Source: Flammeovirga pacifica
GTDB lineage: Bacteria > Bacteroidota > Bacteroidia > Cytophagales > Flammeovirgaceae
Assembly (NCBI RefSeq): GCF_000807855.2
Contig: NZ_JRYR02000001.1
Location: 3,451,837-3,515,836, forward strand
Direction: 5' to 3'
DNA: 64,000 nt
The notes beneath the pieces are model-generated. The model made no database searches, had not been told where the DNA came from, and was given only the letters and a program-made list of their open reading frames with translations. The translations under genes were made by a program, and so were the position numbers. Shown here piece by piece: positions 9,097 through 18,152 of this stretch (within the stretch, counting starts at the first letter, position 1; each line of letters begins with the position of its first letter).

Positions 9097-9125
9097 AGAT
9101 CACTTCAATACGAAGTGATCTTTTT
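9097..9125 (+). terminator. terminator after LruC copy 1
   Basis: Perfect 10-bp stem AGATCACTTC / GAAGTGATCT around 5 bases, followed by TTTT. Confidence 0.85.
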
Positions 9126-9141
9126 AGTTTAATATATATAG

Positions 9142-9179
9142 AAAAGACTATTTTGATGCCTATCAAATAGTCTTTTTTT
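9142..9179 (+). terminator. second terminator in tandem
   Basis: Stem AAAAGACTATTTTGAT / ATCAAATAGTCTTTT with one bulged base, loop GCCT, then a run of T. With the preceding hairpin it separates copies 1 and 2. The remaining sequence up to the copy 2 start (9453) is AT-rich leader without an ORF of its own. Confidence 0.85.
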
Positions 9180-9452
9180 ATTGAAAATAAAAACGGATTA
9201 AACTTATATATTAATGTTATTATTGAATTGAAATAAATAGTATTATTTCTATAAAGTTTAATCTTGTAAATTAACTTACATTACTGTTTATGGTATAATT
9301 AGGATTTTGATATATTACTATTTTAAGAATAGGCAATAAGTGAAGGAGTAATCATTTAAAAACAACCATTCGCTTTACATGTGTCAGAAATAGCTTTGGA
9401 ATCAATTGTTGTAAGTTTTGGTTTATTGATTGATCAACAACTTATAAATCTC

Positions 9453-11429
9453 ATGCAAAATTATCGTTTCTATATCATAATAGTTTTTTTAATAGGTGCA
9501 GTAGCATGTGTTAAAGAAACAGGACAAGAATCTCCATCCAATACAGATGAAGTATCATTTGCTAATCTTGAAATTCCCAATGACTTTGATTTTTCTACAA
9601 CTCAAAATATTCATTTAAAAATCAACTCAGATAACTTTAGAAATAACAGTATCTATACATACTATTATTTTGATGATGCCAACAATAAAATGACGATTGG
9701 TAGAGGAGCACATTCAGGAACATCAGTTTACAATACACACTTTATTTTGCCTACTTACGTAAAAGAAATTTTTATTCAGAAAGATGCAGCAGAGTTACAA
9801 TGGCAAATTAAGGTAGCGGTATCGTCTGAATATGTTTATGTTAATTTTGATGAAAACACTCCTTTAACTAAAACATTTAATAGAGTATTACCTGAGACAA
9901 ATAATCAAAGAAAAGCCAATACTTGCGAAGATTATTTGGTTGCTACGAATGGTCAAGGAAAGTCTTTCACAATACATCAAGAAGATGATTACTCTCTAAC
10001 AAATTATCCTGATATAGAACGTAGTTCATGGGCAATGGCTTATGATCAGTCTACAGGTGTCATGTATTACGATGTAAAGGGTAAGTTATATAAAAGAACT
10101 CTTGGAGAAGCAACATCAACTTTAATAGCAACGATTGCTACTTCTAGTAGTGAATTGAACAACGGATATCCTAGAATGACATTAAAGGATGGTAAATTAT
10201 ACGTTGGTGATGGAGGAGCATATGCTATTATAGATGCAGAAACGGGTAACGTATTGAAAAATATATCTGTGACTAATTTTCCAGGTAATAAAAATGGTGG
10301 AGGTGATTTAGTCTTTGATTCAGAAGGAAAATTATATCAAGCATGTAGCGGAGGTCTGTATCAATTGGAGTTTAATGCAGATACTACCGTTTATAATGCA
10401 ATACGATTAAGTGCAGATAATTTTCCTTACTACCTGACTGGTATTGCCATAGATCGTTTTGATTACATTTATGCATCTACCAATGAATCTAATTCTAAGA
10501 TCATTAAAATGGATAAAAGTGATGGTTCTTTTTCTATTGTTCATACATTAAATAGAAAGTGTAATGATCTAGCTGCTTTCATTTGTTCTGATGATGATTT
10601 TGCAGGCTTAGATTCTGATGGTGATGGAGTAAACGATGGATTTGATGAATATCCTAATGACCCCAATTTAGCTTTCAATAATTATAATCCTAGTAGTAAT
10701 GGTTTTGGTACTTACGCTTATGAAGATTTATATCCAGAAGTAGGTGATTATGATTTTAATGATGTGATTGTGCATTACAGACATAATTATATTACTAATG
10801 CTTCGAATAAGGTAGTTAAAATGGAGTCGAAGTATATCGCAAAATCAGTTGATGCAGATTACAATTCGGGGTTTGGGATAGAATTACCTTTTAAACTAGA
10901 TTCTATTAGTTCAGTTACAGGAACAACTATAACTAACGGTTTAGTTTCTTTAAATGGAAAAGGAACTGAAGTAGGTGTATCTAATGATAAGCCTGTTGTA
11001 ATAGTATTTGATAATCAAAATGCGATTGTTAGCGGATCTGATATAAAATCTAGTGAAGAAATGGATATGGTTGTCACTTTTACTTCCCCTATTACAACTC
11101 AATTACTAAATTTTGAAGGTTTCAACCCTTTCATTTTTGTTCTGGAAAGAGGCCGTGAAGTACACTTGAGTGGCAAACAACCCACCCAAAAATTCAATTC
11201 AGATTATTTAAATAATGGTGCTGATGTAGGAAGTTACAAAACATCTACGAACCATCCTTGGGGACTAAGTATTGGTCATAAATTTCACCCTCCTAAAGAA
11301 AATGTAGACATAACATCAGCGTACAATAACTTTAGTCTCTTTGCTACATCAGGAGGTGTTTCAAAAGCCAATTGGTATACTGATGATTCAGGAAATAGAA
11401 ATACACAAAAAATTCATTTAGATAATTAA
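9453..11429 (+). CDS. LruC-domain lipoprotein, copy 2 of 3
   Basis: 658 residues from the ATG at 9453, which gives a clean lipoprotein signal (MQNYRFYIIIVFLIGAVAC, Cys19). A longer reading from GTG 9381 adds 24 residues in front of the signal and is rejected. Domain order matches copy 1: N-terminal beta domain, propeller-like middle with TCEDYLVATNGQGKSFTIHQED, the DSDGDGVNDGFDEYPNDP calcium-binding motif at about 387-404, and the LruC domain (FEDLY equivalent YEDLYPEVGDYDFNDVIVHYR). By eye it is closer to copy 1 than to copy 3, with differences spread evenly and many silent changes, so the duplication is not recent. Conserved Cys pairs (CEDYL, ACSGG, CNDLAAFIC) are kept, suggesting disulfides. 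Function unknown. Confidence 0.88.
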   Translation: MQNYRFYIIIVFLIGAVACVKETGQESPSNTDEVSFANLEIPNDFDFSTTQNIHLKINSDNFRNNSIYTYYYFDDANNKMTIGRGAHSGTSVYNTHFILPTYVKEIFIQKDAAELQWQIKVAVSSEYVYVNFDENTPLTKTFNRVLPETNNQRKANTCEDYLVATNGQGKSFTIHQEDDYSLTNYPDIERSSWAMAYDQSTGVMYYDVKGKLYKRTLGEATSTLIATIATSSSELNNGYPRMTLKDGKLYVGDGGAYAIIDAETGNVLKNISVTNFPGNKNGGGDLVFDSEGKLYQACSGGLYQLEFNADTTVYNAIRLSADNFPYYLTGIAIDRFDYIYASTNESNSKIIKMDKSDGSFSIVHTLNRKCNDLAAFICSDDDFAGLDSDGDGVNDGFDEYPNDPNLAFNNYNPSSNGFGTYAYEDLYPEVGDYDFNDVIVHYRHNYITNASNKVVKMESKYIAKSVDADYNSGFGIELPFKLDSISSVTGTTITNGLVSLNGKGTEVGVSNDKPVVIVFDNQNAIVSGSDIKSSEEMDMVVTFTSPITTQLLNFEGFNPFIFVLERGREVHLSGKQPTQKFNSDYLNNGADVGSYKTSTNHPWGLSIGHKFHPPKENVDITSAYNNFSLFATSGGVSKANWYTDDSGNRNTQKIHLDN

Positions 11430-11437
11430 TTCCACTA

Positions 11438-11466
11438 AACCAGCCTTTTAAAGGTTGGTTTTTTTT
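11438..11466 (+). terminator. terminator after LruC copy 2
   Basis: Stem AACCAGCCTTT / AAAGGTTGGTT (one G-U) followed by TTTTTT. The rest of the gap to 11767 is AT-rich leader with no ORF. Confidence 0.85.
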
Positions 11467-11767
11467 GTGTTATTTAATGATTTGTGTTTTTATGTAATAT
11501 GCTTAATCTTATGATTTATAGATGTAATATTTATTATTTTAGGATTTAAAACCCTATTTTTTCTGATTTGACAAGAAATATACTCTTTTATATTACATTA
11601 CTTTTTTTGTATAATTTTTATATAAAGATGTGAACATAATAATAACCCGACTTAAAACGCTTTATTTCTAATCATAATCACACCTTCAACCTACATAGGT
11701 AAAAAAAGTCTTCTGAATTATTATTATGACATTAAGGTTACCTAATTGATCATCAAACTATAATCTT

Positions 11768-13762
11768 ATGTTTAAAACTTATCATTTCTACTTTTTAGCC
11801 TTTTTGATATGTGCTAGTTCATGTGTCAAAGAAACGATACAAGAACCTGCATCTAATAGTAATGAGACTACTTTTGCTAATTTAGATATCCCTAATGATT
11901 TTGATTTTTCGACTACTAAAGAAATTCAACTCAAAGTTACTTCTTCAAATTTTGCAAGAAACAGTATTATAAATGTCTCTTACAAAAACGATCAAAATAC
12001 TTTAATCAACATTTCTAATGGTAAGTCAGACGCTAAAGGTCTTTACGAAACAAGAATAACTGTACCCTCTTATGTAAAAGAATTACTGATACAAAAAGAA
12101 GCAGCTGAATTACAATGGGAAAAGAAGTTGGCCTTATATTCAGAATACGCTTATGTAGATTTTGATACCTCAGCTGTATTGAAAAGTACATTTAATAGAG
12201 TTCAACTTTCCAGTAACAGAAGCAGTACTACTTGTGAAGATTATCTTGTTGCAATCAATGGTCAAGGTCAATCTTTTACTATACATCAAGAAGATGAGTT
12301 CTCTTTAACAGAATACGCCGCAATTCAAGATAAGTGTTACGCAATGACGTATGATCAAGAAAATGATGTGATGTACTATGATGTTAAAGGTGCTTTATAC
12401 AAAAGAAGTCTTGGTGGTGCATCTTCTACCCTAATCAAAAACCTGACTACTTCAAGTGCAAACCTTAATAATGGTTATCCAAGGATGACAATGAGAGACA
12501 ATAAATTAGTGGTAGGTGTAGCAGAAGACATAGCTTTACTAGATCCTAACACTGGTAATGTGATAAAAAATGCAACGTTACAGAATATCCCTGCTAATAA
12601 GAATAAAGGTGGCGATTTTATATATGATTCTGTTGGAGATCTATATTTAGCTTGTAAAGGAGGTCTTTACAGATTAGATCCAAATTCTGATACTACTGTT
12701 TATGACGGAGTAAGAATAAGTGCAGATAACTTTAGATACTATTTAACAGGTATTGCAATAGATAGATTTGATAATATCTATGCTTCGTCCAATGGTAGCA
12801 ATTCAAAAATAATTAAAATTGATAAACAAGATGGATCATGGGCAATTGTTAAAACAATGTCTAGACCAGTAAATGATTTAGCGGCATTTATCTGTAGTGC
12901 AGATGATTTCGCAGGTCAAGATTCAGATGGTGATGGAGTGAATGATGGATTTGATGAATATCCAGATGATCCAAACTTGACTTTTGATAATTATTATCCT
13001 GGTGAAAATGGATTTGGAACATATGCCTTTGAAGATTTTTATCCAGAAGAAGGTGATTATGATTTTAATGATGTTGTGATTGATTATAGACATAATTTTA
13101 TCACTAATGCTGATAATAAAGTCGTAAGAATTGAATCTAAATTTATAGCAAAATCTGTTGAAGCCTTAAATAATTCTGGTTTCGCTATTCAATTACCTTT
13201 CCCTGCGGATTCAATAACTAGTGTTACAGGTTATAATTTAACAGCAGGTGTTACAACACTTGATGCTAAAGGTTTAGAAACAGGTATTCCAAGTAGTAAT
13301 CCAGTTATTGTAATTTTTGATAATCAAAATGACATTGTTAGAACTGTAGGGAATAAGAAAATTAAGAAAAGTGAACCAATAAATATGGTAATCACTTTTA
13401 CTCAGCCAATTAGTGCTGAAACACTTAATTTCTCAGGTTTTAATCCTTTCATTTTTGTAAATACAAGAGATAGAGAAGTTCACCTAAGTGGTTATGCACC
13501 AACATCTAAGTTTAATACCTCATATCAGAATAATACTGATGACGTTGGGGCATTTAAAACTGCAACAAATCACCCATGGGGATTAAGTATTGGACATAAA
13601 TTCCATCCACCAAAAGAGAGTGTAGATATCACACAAGCTTATAATAATTTTAGTTTGTTCTCTACATCTGGTGGTACTTCAAAATCCAATTGGTATACAG
13701 ACGATGAAGGAAATAGAAATACAGATAAAATCCATATGGATGAAGAAGATTTAGAAGATTAA
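11768..13762 (+). CDS. LruC-domain lipoprotein, copy 3 of 3
   Basis: 664 residues, lipoprotein signal MFKTYHFYFLAFLICASSC (Cys19). Same architecture as its two upstream neighbours, with DSDGDGVNDGFDEYPDDP at about 385-402 and the LruC block YAFEDFYPEEGDYDFNDVVIDYR. It is the most divergent of the three: a short basic insertion near residue 525 (VGNKKIKKSEPI), and loss of the Cys in the middle block (RPVNDLAAFIC instead of R-x-CNDLAAF). The C-terminus has an extra acidic tail (DEEDLED). The N-terminal domain is also more changed than the rest, as expected if that part binds a variable partner (inference). The leader of about 340 bp suggests its own promoter. Confidence 0.88.
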   Translation: MFKTYHFYFLAFLICASSCVKETIQEPASNSNETTFANLDIPNDFDFSTTKEIQLKVTSSNFARNSIINVSYKNDQNTLINISNGKSDAKGLYETRITVPSYVKELLIQKEAAELQWEKKLALYSEYAYVDFDTSAVLKSTFNRVQLSSNRSSTTCEDYLVAINGQGQSFTIHQEDEFSLTEYAAIQDKCYAMTYDQENDVMYYDVKGALYKRSLGGASSTLIKNLTTSSANLNNGYPRMTMRDNKLVVGVAEDIALLDPNTGNVIKNATLQNIPANKNKGGDFIYDSVGDLYLACKGGLYRLDPNSDTTVYDGVRISADNFRYYLTGIAIDRFDNIYASSNGSNSKIIKIDKQDGSWAIVKTMSRPVNDLAAFICSADDFAGQDSDGDGVNDGFDEYPDDPNLTFDNYYPGENGFGTYAFEDFYPEEGDYDFNDVVIDYRHNFITNADNKVVRIESKFIAKSVEALNNSGFAIQLPFPADSITSVTGYNLTAGVTTLDAKGLETGIPSSNPVIVIFDNQNDIVRTVGNKKIKKSEPINMVITFTQPISAETLNFSGFNPFIFVNTRDREVHLSGYAPTSKFNTSYQNNTDDVGAFKTATNHPWGLSIGHKFHPPKESVDITQAYNNFSLFSTSGGTSKSNWYTDDEGNRNTDKIHMDEEDLED

Positions 13763-13773
13763 ATATGAAAATG

Positions 13774-13807
13774 ATAAAGGCTGTTTCTTAATTGAAATGG
13801 CCTTTAT
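13774..13807 (+). terminator. weak hairpin terminator after LruC copy 3
   Basis: Stem ATAAAGG / CCTTTAT extended by TTTC / GAAA with a small bulge; poor T-tract. Confidence 0.5.
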
Positions 13808-13854
13808 TGATTTAGAATAATGTATATTTATCTTCCAAATAATTTGATGAGGGA

Positions 13855-14904
13855 ATGATAAAGAAGATTTCTTTAGGAGTGCTAGTTGCCCTTCTACTTT
13901 TTTTAGGATACTATCACGAAGAAGCTATATATGGAATTCGACAGGGCAAAGGTCAATTAAAAATTATATTTGAAGCAAAGCCACTTTCGTCGTATTTAGA
14001 AGATGATCTTTATAGTGAAAAAGAAAAATCAAAAATTCACCTAATACAAGAAATTAGACAATTTACAATTGATTCTTTAGGGTTGGATTATACGGAGAGT
14101 TATTCAGAAATGTATGACCAAAAGGGACAACCTATTTTATGGAATGTAACTGCTTGCCAACCTTATGAACTTACTCCTAAGAGGTGGTCTTTTCCCATCG
14201 CAGGATCTTTTCCTTATAAAGGTTTTTTTATTAAAGATTTAGCAAAGCAAGAAAGAGACAAACTAAGACAAGAAGGTTGGGATGCTGAAATTAGAGAAGT
14301 TTCTGCGTGGTCTACTTTAGGTGTTTTAAATGATCCTATATTGAGCAGTATGCTAGATCGAAGTGTAGGAAGTTTAACCCAATTAGTGATACATGAACTA
14401 ACGCACGGAACACTATATGTAAAAGGTAGTATTACATACAATGAAAATTTAGCTGATTTTGTCGGAGATGAAGGTGCTAAGAAATTTTTGATATACAAGT
14501 ATGGAAAATATTCACCTGAATACATCAAATTTATGTCTAGAACGGGAGATAGAAAGACATTTGCTGATTATATCTTAAAATCGACACAATCACTAGATAG
14601 CCTCTATCAAACTTTTACAGATGAGCTTACTCTTCAGCAAAAGCAATCATTAAAAGAACAAAAAATTAAAGAAATAACAGAAGGACTTCAGCACTTGGAA
14701 TTTGCCAATGCTAATTACTGTTCTTATTTCGACGACTTTACTCCAAATAACACTTTCTTCATGAGTTATAAAAGGTATAGAAGTAAGCAAAATGAGTTTA
14801 AAAGGGAATTTGAAGAGGATTTTAATGGTGATTTTCATGCTTATATGATGTATCTCAAAGAGGAATATCAACCAATGTTTAAGTATTTGAAAAAGTTATT
14901 TTAA
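13855..14904 (+). CDS. predicted zinc aminopeptidase, COG4324 family
   Basis: 349 residues. An N-terminal membrane anchor or signal (about 5-20, ISLGVLVALLLFLGYY) is followed by the COG4324 (putative aminopeptidase, Pfam Aminopep) pattern: YGIRQGKGQLKIIFEAKPL, WSFPIAGSFPYKGFF, WSTLGVLNDPILSSM, the zinc motif HELTH at 180-184 (HExxH), and the third-ligand region YNENLADFVGDEGA at about 197-210. The C-terminal helical part contains a FNDDF-like block, here FDDFTPNNTFFMSYKRY. The glutamate of HELTH is the expected catalytic base. Probably periplasmic, acting on peptides; substrate unknown. Length fits the family. Convergent with the TonB-dependent receptor, sharing the hairpin at 14904-14941. 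Confidence 0.86.
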   Translation: MIKKISLGVLVALLLFLGYYHEEAIYGIRQGKGQLKIIFEAKPLSSYLEDDLYSEKEKSKIHLIQEIRQFTIDSLGLDYTESYSEMYDQKGQPILWNVTACQPYELTPKRWSFPIAGSFPYKGFFIKDLAKQERDKLRQEGWDAEIREVSAWSTLGVLNDPILSSMLDRSVGSLTQLVIHELTHGTLYVKGSITYNENLADFVGDEGAKKFLIYKYGKYSPEYIKFMSRTGDRKTFADYILKSTQSLDSLYQTFTDELTLQQKQSLKEQKIKEITEGLQHLEFANANYCSYFDDFTPNNTFFMSYKRYRSKQNEFKREFEEDFNGDFHAYMMYLKEEYQPMFKYLKKLF

Positions 14905-14941
14905 AGTACCAAAAACTCATTTAGTAGAGTTCTTGATACTT
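14904..14941. terminator. bidirectional terminator between convergent genes
   Basis: 15-base arms 14904-14918 and 14927-14941 (AAGTACCAAAAACTC / GAGTTCTTGATACTT; two wobble positions) between the aminopeptidase (+) and the TonB-dependent receptor (-). Confidence 0.75.
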
Positions 14942-14949
14942 ATATTTCT

Positions 14950-17331
14950 TTAGAAAGTTATTTTATAATAAAAGTTAGGTAGAATAAAAAAGACTCTATC
15001 TTCTTCTACTTTTTGTTCTCTGAGATTGTATTTATAACCTGCGGTTTGTTCGGTGAGTAGAGCATTCTGCATATCTAACCCCCATGTTCTTGTACTTTTC
15101 TTTTTGAGGATTTTATAAGTGATACCAAAATTCATCCATATTTCATCTTGACCTTTAATAGAGTACAATTCATTTTCTTTATAGACTACTTTTTGTTGCT
15201 GATGAGACGCTTGTTCATCATATGGTGTTAACGGTACTCCACCTAAATAAGTAGCATTAAAATTAAAACCCAGTAGGTTTTTCCCTTTCACAATAAATTC
15301 TTTACCAGCAGTAATTGTTGCCATATAATTTCTATTGAAAAGCGTGTTTCTAGTATTTCCTAAATCGTCGGTATATTTAGAATCGTATAATGATCCGGAA
15401 AGCATATAATAGAAACCATTTACCATAGATCTTTCTAAAGTGATATCAATACCCTTATTTACCCCTGTACCTGTATTTATAATGGGGGAAGAACTACCCC
15501 AAAGTGTGGTGTAATTAGCAAAAGAATAAGAAGTACCTTGCATTACAGGAACATCAAATAAATCTTGATAATAGACTTCTGTGGTTAATCGAATATTCTT
15601 AGATAAGTTAACCTTTATACTCCCTACATAATGATCAGACTTTGATAATTTCATATCATTTACTTCTTGTGTTAAAGGATTAATAAAAGAATAGACTTTC
15701 AATTCCTCTCTTTTACTATGTCTACCATACGCCACACCAAGAATAATATTTTCTGTAGGATTATACTTCAATCCCATTCTAGGTTCCAAAGATATTTCAT
15801 CTGTTAGTTCAAATTTATTGATAGCCAATCCTGCTGTCATACTTAATTGTTGGAATATTTGATATTTAAAATCAGTAAAAGCAGAAAGGTTGTACGCAGT
15901 GTTATTTGTGCTAAATTTCTCGTTCAAGTTTCCGTATAAAGAATCTACTTTGAAAGCATAAGCATCTGTAGAGAGTAGATCAATTCTTACTCCAGATTTG
16001 TGAATTAATTTTGATGTAATATTTGAAGTTAATGTACTTGATAGTGAAATCTTATAATCGATATTTTTAAGTTTTTCATGAGGATGTAATGTACCTTCAT
16101 TAGATGTCTCAGAAACTTCTTCGAAGAAACGTGTGGTATTAGCATATTTATTTGCAGTTACCCCTAATGAAGTTTTCAATACACTAGCAGACCCAATTGG
16201 TTTTGTATGATTAACCCCAAATGCTCCCATACCAAAATCAATCTCTTTATCTAAATAATCTTTTTCATATTCTCTGTATTTGATTTTTACTTGAGAATCT
16301 TCTAGGTCCTTGTCTTTATCCTTCACTTCATAAACATATTTTCTATAGGGTGTGTCAATATCACTTAAACCACCCATACCCCAAATATTAATAGTACCGT
16401 GTTTTTTAGATGGAAAAGAAAGGTTGAAAGATAGGTCTTGAAAATTAGGAGATGTACCACCCGATAATTTACCTATATAACCAATAAAACCATGTCTATA
16501 GTTTATGATATAAGAAGATCCTTTTTCTTTATTAATGGGTCCCTCTGAAGATAAGTCTATCCCTAAAATACCTAATTGAACAGAGTGAGTGTGTTCTTCT
16601 GTATTTCCTTTTCTAAAATTAATATCAAAAACTCCTGAAGTACTATTCGAATATTCTGACGGAAAAGCTCCTGTGAAAAAATCAGTACTCCTTAATAAAT
16701 TGGTATTAAAAATTGAAATTAACCCTGCTCCTGCTAAGTTTCCTCCTCCGAAATGTGCTGCACCGTATACATCTAAATCGTTGACTCTCCATAAAACAGA
16801 AGATGGAGAGTTACCTCTAATTACCACGCCGTTATCTTGAGGTGATGAAAATGTAACACCAGCAAAATTATAGGCTACACGAGATGGATCACTTAATCCA
16901 CCAGCAAAACGACTTGATTGTTCTACAGAAAAAGATCGACTACTAACATTAGCCATTACATTATTAGCATCTTTATCATTAGACGAAGTGATTGTAACAC
17001 CTTCTAAAGTAGTAATATCTTCTTCTAATTCTATATCTAAAAGTTGAGAACCAATTACCCCCGTAGCTAGAATTTCAGTTTTTCTTAATTTTTGATAACC
17101 AATAGAATGTACGATTAGTGTATATCTGCCCGATTTTAAATCTTTGATTTCAAAAATACCATCATTATTTGTTGTTACTCCGACAACGGGGTTTGAATTT
17201 TCAATAATAACTGTCGTTCCTATAATAGGCTGACCAGTTATTTTATCTGTAACCTTACCTTTGATTATTTGAGCATTTATGGCATGACTTACTACAAAAA
17301 ATGTAAGAATGAATAGAAGTTTGATTTTCAT
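14950..17331 (-). CDS. TonB-dependent receptor with carboxypeptidase-like regulatory domain
   Basis: 793 residues. Signal peptide MKIKLLFILTFFVVSHAINAQ, then a CarboxypepD_reg-like beta-sandwich (about 22-105: IIKGKVTDKITGQPIIGTTVIIENSNP, FEIKDLKSGRYTLIVHSIGYQKL). The plug follows at about 125-245 (VAYNFAGVTFSSPQDNGVVIRGNSPSSVLWRVNDL as two blocks, AFPSEYSNSTSGVFDINFRKG), then a 22-strand-type barrel ending in the aromatic FYYKITF. It imports a ligand across the outer membrane using TonB energy; the ligand cannot be read from sequence. No SusD gene is adjacent, so it is not a SusCD polysaccharide pair. The plug carries a long Gly-Asn rich loop (HFGGGNLAGAGL). Single-gene unit on the minus strand. 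Confidence 0.9.
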   Translation of the reverse strand: MKIKLLFILTFFVVSHAINAQIIKGKVTDKITGQPIIGTTVIIENSNPVVGVTTNNDGIFEIKDLKSGRYTLIVHSIGYQKLRKTEILATGVIGSQLLDIELEEDITTLEGVTITSSNDKDANNVMANVSSRSFSVEQSSRFAGGLSDPSRVAYNFAGVTFSSPQDNGVVIRGNSPSSVLWRVNDLDVYGAAHFGGGNLAGAGLISIFNTNLLRSTDFFTGAFPSEYSNSTSGVFDINFRKGNTEEHTHSVQLGILGIDLSSEGPINKEKGSSYIINYRHGFIGYIGKLSGGTSPNFQDLSFNLSFPSKKHGTINIWGMGGLSDIDTPYRKYVYEVKDKDKDLEDSQVKIKYREYEKDYLDKEIDFGMGAFGVNHTKPIGSASVLKTSLGVTANKYANTTRFFEEVSETSNEGTLHPHEKLKNIDYKISLSSTLTSNITSKLIHKSGVRIDLLSTDAYAFKVDSLYGNLNEKFSTNNTAYNLSAFTDFKYQIFQQLSMTAGLAINKFELTDEISLEPRMGLKYNPTENIILGVAYGRHSKREELKVYSFINPLTQEVNDMKLSKSDHYVGSIKVNLSKNIRLTTEVYYQDLFDVPVMQGTSYSFANYTTLWGSSSPIINTGTGVNKGIDITLERSMVNGFYYMLSGSLYDSKYTDDLGNTRNTLFNRNYMATITAGKEFIVKGKNLLGFNFNATYLGGVPLTPYDEQASHQQQKVVYKENELYSIKGQDEIWMNFGITYKILKKKSTRTWGLDMQNALLTEQTAGYKYNLREQKVEEDRVFFILPNFYYKITF

Positions 17332-17407
17332 GATTTAGAGTTCATTTTGTTGATGTTCATACTAATGACCCTTTATCGCACATTCACCCCTATTTCATAA
17401 ATAAAAA

Positions 17408-17437
17408 AAATCTACCTCTAATAACAGAGATAGATTT
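17408..17437 (-). terminator. terminator of SUMF1/T9SS cassette B
   Basis: Stem AAATCTACCTCT / AGAGATAGATTT (17408-17419, 17426-17437; one wobble) preceded on the plus strand by an A-tract, giving a U-tract on the minus transcript. Confidence 0.82.
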
Positions 17438-17457
17438 GATTAGTCAGAAGTTTGTTT

Positions 17458-18108
17458 CTAGTAAACAACAAGTTTTTTTGTTAAGCCATTTACTTTCAAA
17501 TAGTACATTCCTTTTTCTAGTAAACTTAAATCTAATGTAACATGATCGTTAGATATTGATGCAGACTTACTAGTATTGATTTTTTGCCCTGAATGATTGA
17601 ATAATACAAAGTTATCAAACGAGTCTACCGATTTCATTTCTATGTTTATTATTCCTCTGGCAGGGTTAGGATAAACATGTATCAAACTTTGAATATCTGT
17701 GGTAATTTTCTTAGATCCGAAATATTCATACTGACCGTCATAATCCACCTGCTTAAGGCGGTAGTAAGCAACAGCAGTATTTAAATTATCATCATTATAA
17801 GAGTAATCTAACTTGGTAGAAGAATTTCCATGACCATCAATTGTTCCAATTACCTCCCAAGATAAATTATCAACAGATTTTTCTACTTCAAAATAATCGT
17901 TATTTATTTCAGTTGATGTAGACCATTCGATAAGAACTGTAGATTCGTTTAGAGATACATGAAAGAAATTTAATTCAACAGGAAGATCATCTTCATCTGT
18001 CATTTCAATAAAACCAAAGTCACTGCTTTCTCCACCAGAAAATATATCTTGACAGAAAACTTCGAATGAATTAAATATGATTAATAAGAATAAATAAAAT
18101 TTTTTCAT
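17458..18108 (-). CDS. small T9SS type-A cargo protein, cassette B
   Basis: 216 residues. Signal peptide MKKFYLFLLIIFNSFEVFCQ, a short acidic segment IFSGGESSDFGFIEMTDEDD, then one fibronectin-like domain common just before sorting signals (LPVELNFFHVSLNESTVLIEWSTSTEINNDYFEVEKS split over about 42-78, ending YYRLKQVDYDGQYEYF). The type-A T9SS C-terminal domain occupies about 145-216 (IHVYPNPARGIINIEM, FNHSGQKI, LEKGMYYLKV, KKLVVY). The CTD sends the protein through the T9SS to the cell surface. There is almost nothing in it besides the display modules. It follows the SUMF1-like gene 44 bp away in the same direction, and the pair is duplicated upstream at 19942-22163, so the two products probably act together. 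Confidence 0.88.
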   Translation of the reverse strand: MKKFYLFLLIIFNSFEVFCQDIFSGGESSDFGFIEMTDEDDLPVELNFFHVSLNESTVLIEWSTSTEINNDYFEVEKSVDNLSWEVIGTIDGHGNSSTKLDYSYNDDNLNTAVAYYRLKQVDYDGQYEYFGSKKITTDIQSLIHVYPNPARGIINIEMKSVDSFDNFVLFNHSGQKINTSKSASISNDHVTLDLSLLEKGMYYLKVNGLTKKLVVY

Positions 18109-18152
18109 GGGGTTGATATTTTTGATTGAGTTGATAAACAGTGTAGGATTAA

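Noticed and set aside
9381-9452. GTG start for the second LruC gene
   Set aside because: It would bury the lipoprotein signal behind 24 unrelated residues.
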